Source: Phycisphaerales bacterium (GTDB lineage Bacteria > Planctomycetota > Phycisphaerae > Phycisphaerales > UBA1924). From it: DNA of 32,197 bases. This document shows, piece after piece, positions 15,556 through 22,000 of this stretch; the first letter of the stretch is position 1, and the number at the start of each line of letters is the position of its first letter. Made by a program: the position numbers and the translations under genes. The DNA lies in the NCBI GenBank assembly GCA_022072615.1, contig JAJVHS010000058.1:1-32197 (forward strand). The letters run 5' to 3'. The notes below the pieces were generated by a model. That model worked only from the letters and a program-made list of their open reading frames with translations. It was not told where the DNA came from and searched no databases.

Positions 15556-16512
15556 ATGAACCCGTCGTCCACCACCACTCCGAAGCCCGCGGTCGTGTGC
15601 GTCCGAGCCGAGTCGCTGCTGGTCGACTGCATGAACGGCTGCTCGCGGATGGAGGTCAAGGTCCACGAGCACGGGTTCATCGCGCTGGTGGACGCGATGC
15701 CGCGGCTGATCCCGGCCGGGCAGACGGGCGACTTTGCCATCGTGCAGGCGGCCCGGGTTTCCTACGGCCAGGGCACCAAGCAGGTGAACGAGGACCGTGG
15801 GCTCATCCGCTACCTGCTCCGTCACCGGCACACGACGCCGTTCGAGATGGTGGAGTTCAAGTTCCATGTCTCGATGCCGATCTTCGTGGCTCGGCAGTGG
15901 ATCCGGCACCGCACCGCGAACGTCAACGAATACTCCGGACGGTACTCGATACTTCCCGACCGCTTCTACGTTCCGCCGCTGGACGCGATCCGCAAGCAGT
16001 CGGCGAGCAACCGCCAGGGCGGGGAAGAGGTCTTCAGCGTCGCGAACGGCTCGGGCGATGGCGCCGGGGCCGCGGACGAGCTGCGCACCGCCGAGGACTT
16101 CCTGCAGTATCTGAAGGACGTCGAGCAGTTCTACAGCCGCTACCTGGGGCTGGCCGAGAAGGGCGTGAGCCGCGAGCTGGCCCGGATCGGCCTGCCGGTG
16201 AACATGTACACACAGTGGTACTGGAAGTGCGACCTGCACAACATCCTCCGGTTCCTGAGTCTGCGGCTCGATCCGCACGCCCAAGCCGAGATCCGGGTGT
16301 ACGCGGCGGCGATGGAAGCGCTGCTCGAGCCGCTGGTCCCGCACACCCTGGAGGCCTGGCGGGACTACGAGTGGGGTTCTGTTCGGCTGTCACGGCTGGA
16401 AGTCGAGGCGGTGCAGCGGTGGCGAGCGGGCGGTGAGATCGGGCTGGAGAGCTCGAACAAGCGCGAGCAGGCGGAGTGGCAGGACAAGGCGCGCCAGCTC
16501 GGGCTTATCTAA
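15556..16512 (+). CDS. thyX: Flavin-dependent thymidylate synthase
   Basis: This gene encodes 318 residues from the ATG at 15556; the ribosome site is poor and an internal ATG at 15631 is possible, since family homology starts near MEVKVHEHGFIALVD (residue 32). The ThyX signature RHRX7S is present (Arg117-His118-Arg119, Ser127, within RHRTANVNEYSGRY), as are RHRHTTPFE (89-97) and the C-terminal SRELARIGLPVNMYTQWYWKCDLHN region. The enzyme makes dTMP from dUMP using FAD, methylene-tetrahydrofolate and NADPH, replacing ThyA. A low-similarity insertion (about residues 140-165, QSASNRQGGEEVFSVANGSG) is longer than in small ThyX proteins. It sits between two PEP-CTERM paralogs, which do not share its function. 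Confidence 0.95.
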   Translation: MNPSSTTTPKPAVVCVRAESLLVDCMNGCSRMEVKVHEHGFIALVDAMPRLIPAGQTGDFAIVQAARVSYGQGTKQVNEDRGLIRYLLRHRHTTPFEMVEFKFHVSMPIFVARQWIRHRTANVNEYSGRYSILPDRFYVPPLDAIRKQSASNRQGGEEVFSVANGSGDGAGAADELRTAEDFLQYLKDVEQFYSRYLGLAEKGVSRELARIGLPVNMYTQWYWKCDLHNILRFLSLRLDPHAQAEIRVYAAAMEALLEPLVPHTLEAWRDYEWGSVRLSRLEVEAVQRWRAGGEIGLESSNKREQAEWQDKARQLGLI

Positions 16513-16834
16513 TTTCCGACATCGGTCACCCGAATTTACCCCAAACTCGGCGCCACCGGTCGAACCCTTGGGTCCGACCGCGGGAACTTCGTGTCCAAAA
16601 AGGTGAACTTGGGTGGTCTTTGGTGGAACCGGCGGCACTGTTGAGCCGAATGGGAGGTCACACGCGGCCGTGGGGGCCAAAAGGTCGCACATTTTTGCGG
16701 CCGAGCGCGCAAATTGACCTTGCAAGGAATTGAGCTCGCCCGTATTCTCTGTACGGGTCAGGTGAACTCGTTTCCGCAGAGTTTCACCTTGTGTCTTGTT
16801 TGAGCAGTTCTTTCCTAATAGTGAGGAGATTGAC
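16513..16834. other. 322-bp intergenic region with promoter of member 3
   Basis: This gap between thyX and member 3 is less GC-rich from about 16690 on. It holds the promoter at 16720-16748 and the ribosome site AGGAG at 16824-16828. Nothing else was recognised; no terminator was seen for thyX. Confidence 0.5.
16720..16748 (+). promoter_or_regulatory. Sigma-70-like promoter of member 3
   Basis: TTGCAA (16720-16725) and TATTCT (16743-16748) have a 17-nt spacer. The predicted start near 16755 gives an ~80-nt leader to the ATG at 16835. Confidence 0.6.
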
Positions 16835-17542
16835 ATGAAGAAGGTTCTTGGTCTGATCGCTGTCGCCGGTCTGGCAACGGTTGCCGTTGCCCGTCCCGAC
16901 CCCAGCCTCACCCTCCAGTTCTCGGACAACAACGGCGCGACCTGGTCGGACGACATCAACGTCGCCCCCGGCGCGGTGGTCTGGGTCGGCGTCGTCATGA
17001 GCATCCCGGACAACTACTACGGCATCTCCGGCGCTCGCTACAACGTGACCTCGGGCCCCGGCGGCTCGTGGGACACGGAAGGCGCTGACAGCATCGACCT
17101 GACCCCCGGCAAGGGCAACGCGACCGACGGCCGCGTCGCCGGCTTCGACTTCGGTGGCCAGACCCAGCAGGTGTACGAGTCTGCTGGCAGCCTCCGCATC
17201 GACGCGAAGGGTGACAACGCCAACAACCCCAACGCCGGTATCTCGACCGCTCAGAATACCCCCGGCGCCCTGGGCACCAACTTCAACACGAACAAGGTCG
17301 CGATGGTCTACCGCTTCGCCATCAACACCAGCGTCGGCCACACCCTCGGCACGACGCTCGTCCTTGACATCCTGAACGCTCAGATCACCTCGTTCAAGGG
17401 TTACGCCACCTCCAGCTCGACCTCTGGTGAGGCGATCTCCGGCGCCGTGGGCGATCGCGGCACGATCACCTTCGTGCCCGCTCCTGCTTCGCTCGCTCTC
17501 GTCGGCCTCGCGGGCCTGACCGCTGGCCGTCGCCGCCGCTAA
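16835..17542 (+). CDS. Secreted PEP-CTERM-like protein, second paralog family (member 3)
   Basis: This gene encodes 235 residues from the ATG at 16835 with AGGAG 6 nt upstream, preferred over an in-frame upstream TTG. The signal peptide MKKVLGLIAVAGLATVAVA is followed by RPDPSLTLQFSDNNG. Family blocks: NYYGISGARYNVTS, SIDLTPGKGNATDGR, AGFDFGGQTQQVYES, NTPGALGTNFNTNK. It lacks the short ANGSPDQ-type loop found in member 2 near the end, which explains its shorter length. The anchor is FVPAPASLALVGLAGLTA then GRRRR. It has its own promoter and terminator. The close match to member 2 on the far side of thyX suggests recent duplication. Confidence 0.9.
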   Translation: MKKVLGLIAVAGLATVAVARPDPSLTLQFSDNNGATWSDDINVAPGAVVWVGVVMSIPDNYYGISGARYNVTSGPGGSWDTEGADSIDLTPGKGNATDGRVAGFDFGGQTQQVYESAGSLRIDAKGDNANNPNAGISTAQNTPGALGTNFNTNKVAMVYRFAINTSVGHTLGTTLVLDILNAQITSFKGYATSSSTSGEAISGAVGDRGTITFVPAPASLALVGLAGLTAGRRRR

Positions 17543-17598
17543 TTGCGGTTGCAACGAGCATCGGCTGCGTTCTCGCCGATGAATGTTTCTGATCTCCG

Positions 17599-17630
17599 AC
17601 CACGCCCGGCCACACCGGGCGTGGTTTTTT
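17599..17630 (+). terminator. Rho-independent terminator of member 3
   Basis: A perfect 11-bp stem (ACCACGCCCGG at 17599-17609 with CCGGGCGTGGT at 17615-17625) runs into TTTTTT. It lies 56 nt after the stop. Confidence 0.92.
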
Positions 17631-17731
17631 ATTGGCCCAGCGCCCCCGCGCTTTCTCGGTCCTTCGCGGGCTGAGGAAGGTCCCCATTCGGTTGTCGACC
17701 CTCAAAACCTGGCGAACCCGGGCGGCGGCGC

Positions 17732-17760
17732 TTGCGTATCGAAGGTCGATCGACGATACT
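17732..17760 (+). promoter_or_regulatory. Candidate promoter of the 17.8-18.1 kb small transcription unit
   Basis: TTGCGT (17732-17737) and GATACT (17755-17760) are spaced by 17 nt. The match to consensus is only moderate (3/6 and 4/6), but it lies upstream of a structured leader, a strong ribosome site and a clean terminator. Predicted start about 17767. Confidence 0.4.
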
Positions 17761-17951
17761 CGTCGCATCGGGACGGGACCCTGAGCCGCGTCGAGCGTGA
17801 AAACACGCGAGACCCCAGGGGAGCGCCCGATGGCCGGACAAGCGCTGTCGCGACAGCGGCTGACCGGCACGTGCCCCGGGCGACGGCCCGTGGCGGAAAG
17901 AGGTCGGCGGCGGGCAGTACAGACCCGCGACGGCTGACGCGGCTCTTTCAG

Positions 17952-17966
17952 AAGGAGGTGATCCAG
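17952..17966 (+). promoter_or_regulatory. Extended Shine-Dalgarno matching the complete 16S rRNA tail
   Basis: AAGGAGGTGATCCAG is the exact reverse complement of the conserved 16S 3' end CTGGATCACCTCCTT, far longer than the 4-6 nt of ordinary ribosome sites in this window. The AGGAGG core is 7 nt before a GTG. Confidence 0.7.
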
Positions 17967-18001
17967 TGTCGAACGACTGTATGAAGGGCTCGCGCCACTA
18001 A
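17966..18001 (+). CDS. 11-residue mini-ORF behind the extended ribosome site
   Basis: GTG at 17966 opens a frame of 11 codons encoding MSNDCMKGSRH, ending in TAA at 17999-18001. An in-frame ATG lies at codon 6. The spacing to AGGAGG is ideal, so translation is likely if the RNA is made. The peptide has one Cys and a basic C-terminus (KGSRH); I recognise no family. It could be a leader peptide whose translation controls the terminator at 18050 and thereby the macrodomain gene, a bioactive small peptide, or merely a platform for ribosome binding. The short length means coding status rests on the ribosome site alone. Confidence 0.45.
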   Translation: MSNDCMKGSRH

Positions 18002-18049
18002 CGCGGCTCGACGGAGCTGCGAAGCGCAGCCCCAACGTCACAAACGTTC

Positions 18050-18086
18050 AACCGGCGGTTCCCGAAAGAACCGCCGGTTGTATTTT
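18050..18086 (+). terminator. Rho-independent terminator after the mini-ORF
   Basis: A perfect 12-bp stem (AACCGGCGGTTC at 18050-18061 with GAACCGCCGGTT at 18068-18079, loop CCGAAA) is followed by GTATTTTTG. It stands 50 nt before the macrodomain start, so it could also act as an attenuator. Confidence 0.88.
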
Positions 18087-18136
18087 TGCGCCATGGTCGC
18101 GCGAACGGGTCTGTGCGCTCCGCGTACGGTCCAGCG

Positions 18137-18688
18137 GTGAGCGGGCGAATCGAGGTCATCCTTGCGGACATCACGACACTCGACGTTGACGCCATCGTCA
18201 ACGCCGCGAACGAGCGCATGCTCGGCGGCGGCGGGGTGGACGGCGCGATCCACCGGGCCGCCGGGCCCGGGCTTCTCGAAGAATGCCGGGCGCACGCCGA
18301 GGTGTTGCCGGGAGTTCGCTGCCCGCCGGGAGAAGCCCGGCTCACCGGTGGTCACCTTCTCCGAGCCAGGTGGGTCGTGCACACCGTCGGGCCGGTCTGG
18401 ACGGGTGGCGACGCGGGCGAGCCCCAGATCCTCGCGAGCTGCTACCGGTCGTGCATCGATCTTGCGGTCCGAGCGGGTGCCCGGTCGATCGCCTTTCCGG
18501 CCATCAGCACCGGCGTCTTCGGCTACCCGATGGACCGGGCGGCGTCGATCGGCGCCGGCCAACTGGTCAGCGGCCTGGCGCGGCACCCGAGCGTCGAGCG
18601 GCTTATCGCCTGCTGCTTTGATGCCGGCACCAAGGCGCTGTACGACCGGCTGCTCCAGGTCATGGGCCAGGGCGGCGCGTTCACGTAG
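18137..18688 (+). CDS. Macrodomain protein (O-acetyl-ADP-ribose deacetylase type)
   Basis: This gene encodes 183 residues with GTG at 18137; GTG at 18113 is also possible and no start has a clear ribosome site. It is a single macrodomain: strand IEVILADITTLDVDAIVNAANERMLGGGGVDGAIHRAAG (residues 5-43) carries the ADP-ribose-binding Asn and Gly-rich loop, and FPAISTGVFGYP (120-131) is the phosphate-binding loop. Both match the MacroD/YmdB group, which removes acetyl from O-acetyl-ADP-ribose or mono-ADP-ribose from proteins. The usual length is ~170-190 aa. It is preceded by the terminator at 18050, so it is either separately transcribed or reached by read-through. Confidence 0.93.
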   Translation: MSGRIEVILADITTLDVDAIVNAANERMLGGGGVDGAIHRAAGPGLLEECRAHAEVLPGVRCPPGEARLTGGHLLRARWVVHTVGPVWTGGDAGEPQILASCYRSCIDLAVRAGARSIAFPAISTGVFGYPMDRAASIGAGQLVSGLARHPSVERLIACCFDAGTKALYDRLLQVMGQGGAFT

Positions 18689-18724
18689 AGGCTGCAACGA
18701 GCTTCCGCGCCGCGGGATGGATCG

Positions 18725-19552
18725 CTACTTGACCCGAAGCTTGATCACCGTCGAGCGGAGCTCGGGGTTGGCGGCTCGGCACACCATGACCTCGTGCTCG
18801 CCGGCGGTGAGCACGCCCTTGCCGATCATGATCCGGGCCTGGGTCGGCGACACGTGCTCGAAGGGCACCTGCCGGCCGTTGACGAGTGCGACGTCGTCCA
18901 CCGCGAGCGCGGTTCCGGAGATGACGATCACCGCGTCGTTCTCGCCGCCGGTGAGCTCGACCGGATCGATCGCCACGATGGTGGGCGGCCCGCTGGGGAC
19001 GACGGGGTCCTTGTCGGGCCGCTTGTCGGTGCGGAAGAGGGTCTCGAAGACTTCCGCGAGCTTGCGGGTGGCGGCTTCCGAGCAGAGGCCGGCCAGCGCG
19101 GCGAGCGCCCCGATCCCGTAGGGGTTCACGCCGTCGGTGGCGGAGCCCGAGGAAGAGGAGACGTTCCCAACCAGTAATCCGCCGCGCACGACGAAGTACA
19201 GCACCACGGCGAGCGAGAGGCCGATCGGCGCCCGCAGCAGGTACCACCAGACCCAGCTCCGCACGAGCTGGCGGTTGCCCGTGAACCGAGCGAACGACCC
19301 GAGCGCGTGGGTGCTGCCGCCCATGGCGCCGAGCACGGCGACGCTGAGGATCAGCGAGACCTCACGCGTGAGCGGGTATCCGGCCAGCGTGTGGTTGGTG
19401 CCCTCGGCCGGCGGTGTCGTTGCCGCGGGCCAGCACACGAGGAGGAAGAGGAGCTGGGCGACCATCTGCCCGGCGAGAAAGATGCCGAGCAGGGTCCGTC
19501 CGACCGGACCGATGCGGCTCCGTTCGAGTTCGAGATCGGCGAACGTGTTCAT
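18725..19552 (-). CDS. Membrane protein with C-terminal IPT/TIG-like beta domain
   Basis: This gene encodes 275 residues from the ATG at 19552 (GGGGGTT upstream). Four hydrophobic segments are visible: about 18-45 (GRTLLGIFLAGQMVAQLLFLLVCWP), 66-82, 100-125 (VWWYLLRAPIGLSLAVVLYFVVRGGLLVG) and a weak one near 148-158. The last ~85 residues form a soluble beta-rich part starting PPTIVAIDPVELTGGENDAVIVISGTALAVDDVALVNG, the usual spacing of IPT/TIG immunoglobulin-like domains. A Lys/Asp-rich linker joins the two. Function unknown. It is convergent with the macrodomain gene, with 36 nt between stops, and has no operon partner on its side. Confidence 0.78.
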   Translation of the reverse strand: MNTFADLELERSRIGPVGRTLLGIFLAGQMVAQLLFLLVCWPAATTPPAEGTNHTLAGYPLTREVSLILSVAVLGAMGGSTHALGSFARFTGNRQLVRSWVWWYLLRAPIGLSLAVVLYFVVRGGLLVGNVSSSSGSATDGVNPYGIGALAALAGLCSEAATRKLAEVFETLFRTDKRPDKDPVVPSGPPTIVAIDPVELTGGENDAVIVISGTALAVDDVALVNGRQVPFEHVSPTQARIMIGKGVLTAGEHEVMVCRAANPELRSTVIKLRVK

Positions 19553-19684
19553 GGAACCCCCAATCCGCGGCCGAGAGTGCCGGGTCGCGCGTGTTTCGCC
19601 GCCCAGTGTACCGCGGGCGGCCAGGTCATGGCGCGGCGCGACGGTCCGGCGCGAGCGCCACGACGCCCGCGTCGCCCTCGTGGG

Positions 19685-21238
19685 CTACTTGGCAGGGGTT
19701 GCGGGCGAGTTTGCGGTGGCCGGCGAGGCGGGCGCCGGGGTGGTGGAGGTCGCCTGCTCCGGCGCGGGGGTGACCGGGGCGCCGAGCTTGATGGCTTCGA
19801 GCTGGCCCTGTCGGGCGAGGTCGATCGCTTCGCCCAGCAGCCGGGCCGCTTCCTGCGGCGCGTGGAAGCCCATTGAGTTCTCGGCGTTGACGAAATCCAC
19901 GCGCCACTGGGCCTTGCGCTGGAGATCCCGAGCCGCCGCGAGCGCGTCGTCTGCGGCGCCCTTGTCTGCCGCGGACTTGATCGACTCGATCAGCGCGACG
20001 ACGGCGATCTCGGCCCGGTCCTGGAGGCCCTTGGTGCGGGACTGGATGGTCTCGACGCGCGCGAGGATCTCCGACTCGGCGTAGTTGTGGCAGGTCTGGC
20101 AGGCCCGGGCGATGTTGAGCATCGGGCTGCGGATGTGATGGTCGGAGACCTTGATCGCGCCCTCGCGCGTGTAGGGCATGTGGCAATCGGCGCAGGAGAC
20201 GCCGCTGCGGGCGTGGATGCCCTGGCTCCACAACTCGAACTCGGGGTGCTGGGCCTTGAGGACGGGGGCCTGGCTCTGGGCGTGGGTCCAGTCCTTGAAC
20301 TTGACCTGGTCGTAGTAGCGCTCGATCTGTTCGGCTTTCAGGCCGTTGTGCCAGGGATAGGTGACGATCTTGCTCTCGCCCTTGAAGTAGTACTCGACGT
20401 GGCACTGGCCGCAGGCCATGCTGCGCATCTCCTGGCGGGAGGCGTCGCGGTTGGGGTCGTAGTCGTTGCGGCGGTCGCCGGCCCGCCAGCGCTCGATGCT
20501 GGGCAGGTGCGGGACGGGGTCGGTGCTGGCGGCCAGGGCCTGGATTCCGCGCAGGAAGCCCGGGCGGGTCACGCGGAGGGCCATGGTCTCCGGGTCGTGG
20601 CAGTCGATGCACGCGACGGGGTGGTTGACGAGCTGCGTCGCGTCGTTGTAGTCCATCGAGCAGACCGCGTCGAAGCCCTTGTTGAGCTGCTCGAGCCCGT
20701 GGGCGGAGAGCAGCGGCTCTTCGAGCGTGCCCGGGGCGCCGGCCTCGATGCCCTTCTTGCGGTACGCGGTGACATTGGAGGCGTGGCACTGGAGGCACGC
20801 GCCGGGCTGCTTCTTCTTGATGACGCGCTCGGTCTCGCGCTGGTCGCTGAGCATGTAGGCATGGCCGCGCTCCTCGCGGTAATCGATGCTGAAGGCGTAG
20901 CCGTCGAAGATCGTGCGGAGCCGCGGGTCGGTGTCGAGCTTCTGGACCGCTTCCGACCCGCCGAACCTGGTCCGGGCGACGTCGACGGTGCGGATGTAAC
21001 CGTCGTACTGGCGTGGGTAGTTCTTGCCCCACTCGACGGGGTCGTCGACGGTTTCGGAGAGGTCGCTCACGCGGAAGACGGTCTGGCGGGCCTCGATCTT
21101 GCGCTGCGTGATGTTCTGGTAGAGCGACATGGCGGCGAAGGTGCCCGCCGCGGCCAGGATCGCGACCACCCACAGCACGGCCCGCCCGGACCTGCGGGCT
21201 CGGATGGTGCGGGGCGAGCGTGGCTTGAGGGTGTTCAT
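19685..21238 (-). CDS. nrfA: Ammonia-forming cytochrome c nitrite reductase (c552)
   Basis: This gene encodes 517 residues from the ATG at 21238, with GGGAGG 9 nt upstream. An N-terminal membrane helix (about 20-40) acts as signal or anchor. Five haem motifs are visible: CLQCH (148-152), CIDCH (210-214), CGQCH (276-280), CADCH (349-353) and CQTCH (380-384). CGQCHVEYYF holds the active-site Tyr, and HPEFELWSQGIHARSGVSC is typical NrfA. The enzyme reduces nitrite to ammonium with six electrons in the periplasm. The first motif is CXXCH rather than the commoner CXXCK. It lies 29 nt after nrfH. The C-terminal Pro/Ala/Thr-rich tail is extra. Confidence 0.95.
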   Translation of the reverse strand: MNTLKPRSPRTIRARRSGRAVLWVVAILAAAGTFAAMSLYQNITQRKIEARQTVFRVSDLSETVDDPVEWGKNYPRQYDGYIRTVDVARTRFGGSEAVQKLDTDPRLRTIFDGYAFSIDYREERGHAYMLSDQRETERVIKKKQPGACLQCHASNVTAYRKKGIEAGAPGTLEEPLLSAHGLEQLNKGFDAVCSMDYNDATQLVNHPVACIDCHDPETMALRVTRPGFLRGIQALAASTDPVPHLPSIERWRAGDRRNDYDPNRDASRQEMRSMACGQCHVEYYFKGESKIVTYPWHNGLKAEQIERYYDQVKFKDWTHAQSQAPVLKAQHPEFELWSQGIHARSGVSCADCHMPYTREGAIKVSDHHIRSPMLNIARACQTCHNYAESEILARVETIQSRTKGLQDRAEIAVVALIESIKSAADKGAADDALAAARDLQRKAQWRVDFVNAENSMGFHAPQEAARLLGEAIDLARQGQLEAIKLGAPVTPAPEQATSTTPAPASPATANSPATPAK

Positions 21239-21267
21239 CGATTCATCCTCCCGATGGAGACGGCGGG

Positions 21268-21813
21268 TCACCGCCGCGGCCCGTGGGCGACCCGAGCATG
21301 ACAATGGATGCAGTCGAGCGACGCTGATCCGCTCGGACCCGCGATCCCGGCGTGGGTGAGGTCGGCGACGAGCGGCTGGTGGCAGCGGACGCAGTTATCG
21401 AGCACGACGTTGCGGCTGGATTCCTTGATCTGGATGGGCTCGTGGAAGTTGTTGAGCGTGAAGCCCTTGCTGTGCCGCCAGCCGTGGTCGGCCTTGGTGT
21501 AGTACTTGCCGAGGAAATCCTGCGGGACGTGGCAGTCGTTGCAGGTGGCGACGGCGTGGTGGGCGGCCTTCTGCCAGCCGTCGTACTGCTCGCGCATGAT
21601 GTGGCAGTTGATGCACGCCTGCGGGTCGTTGGAGAGGTAGGACAGGCCTTCGGCGTGGTCGAAGGTGGTGGCGGCGGCGCCGACGAGCACGCCGACGGAA
21701 ATCGCGGCGACGAGCCCGGCGATGGTGAGTCTCCTGGCCCGCCCGGGAGGGGGAGAGGGAGGTGTGCTGGGAGTGGCTGGGGACTCGGCGATCATGAGCT
21801 GGGACCGGCGCAT
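21268..21813 (-). CDS. nrfH: Cytochrome c nitrite reductase small subunit, quinol dehydrogenase NrfH
   Basis: This gene encodes 181 residues from the ATG at 21813 (ATG at 21816 or 21795 equally possible; no ribosome site decides). A Pro-rich cytoplasmic tail precedes one membrane helix (about 29-50). Four haem motifs follow: CINCHIM (67-73, the CxxCHxM form of the NapC/NrfH family, with Met as haem ligand), CNDCH (91-95), CVRCH (141-145) and CIHCH (168-172). NrfH takes electrons from menaquinol and hands them to NrfA, with which it forms a membrane complex. It is the first gene of the nrfHA pair and is divergent from phhA. Confidence 0.94.
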   Translation of the reverse strand: MRRSQLMIAESPATPSTPPSPPPGRARRLTIAGLVAAISVGVLVGAAATTFDHAEGLSYLSNDPQACINCHIMREQYDGWQKAAHHAVATCNDCHVPQDFLGKYYTKADHGWRHSKGFTLNNFHEPIQIKESSRNVVLDNCVRCHQPLVADLTHAGIAGPSGSASLDCIHCHARVAHGPRR

Positions 21814-21957
21814 CATGCTACCGCATCCGGAGATCGTCGTCACCTGAAGGTTGAATTCTCGAGAGGCCGTGCAGGAACTGCGCGAACGGGAGGGTTCTCG
21901 ATATGGGCCGCGCGGGTCCTTTTCAGCGGGAATCTGGTGTTCTCCTCGGGCTGGCGG

Positions 21958-21974
21958 GCCACATATCATGTGGC
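21958..21974. promoter_or_regulatory. Palindrome in the nrfH-phhA divergent region
   Basis: GCCACAT-ATC-ATGTGGC is a perfect 7-bp inverted repeat with a 3-nt centre. It lies 26 nt before the phhA start and 144 nt from nrfH, a plausible place for a repressor or activator site. The regulator is unknown. Confidence 0.35.
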
Positions 21975-22000
21975 GGACGGGGCGACGCTGGAGGCGCACC

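Larger units (their letters stand above)
17767..18086 (+). ncRNA. Candidate structured RNA / leader with embedded mini-ORF
   Basis: The ~320-nt stretch from the candidate start to the terminator is rich in perfect hairpins: GCGTG-AAAA-CACGC (17795-17808), a 16-nt palindrome CGCTGTCGCGACAGCG (17843-17858) nested within GCCGG/CCGGC (17833-17868), and GCTGCG-AAG-CGCAGC (18016-18030). It encloses the ribosome-site match at 17952-17966 and the 11-codon frame at 17966-18001. It does not look like RNase P RNA, tmRNA, SRP RNA or 6S RNA by eye. Either a regulatory leader for the macrodomain gene at 18137 or an independent small RNA/peptide gene is possible. Confidence 0.4.

Noticed and set aside
14143..16723. 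Shared TTGACCTTGC upstream of PEP-CTERM members 2 and 3 as a common promoter box
   Set aside because: Distances to the start codons differ (291 and 121 nt) and only the second copy is near a usable -10; probably chance or remnant homology.
17952..17966. Fragment of a 16S rRNA gene on the minus strand
   Set aside because: Only CTGGATCACCTCCTT matches; the sequence before it lacks the conserved helix-45 region, and the plus strand gives an ideal ribosome site and start codon.
17640..18000. RNase P RNA or tmRNA
   Set aside because: A GAGGAAGGTCC stretch recalls the RNase P start, but the other conserved blocks are missing, and there is no tRNA-like acceptor or tag ending in ALAA.
18086..18136. 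TTG start at 18086 for the macrodomain protein
   Set aside because: It lies inside the T-run of the terminator; homology begins after GTG 18137.
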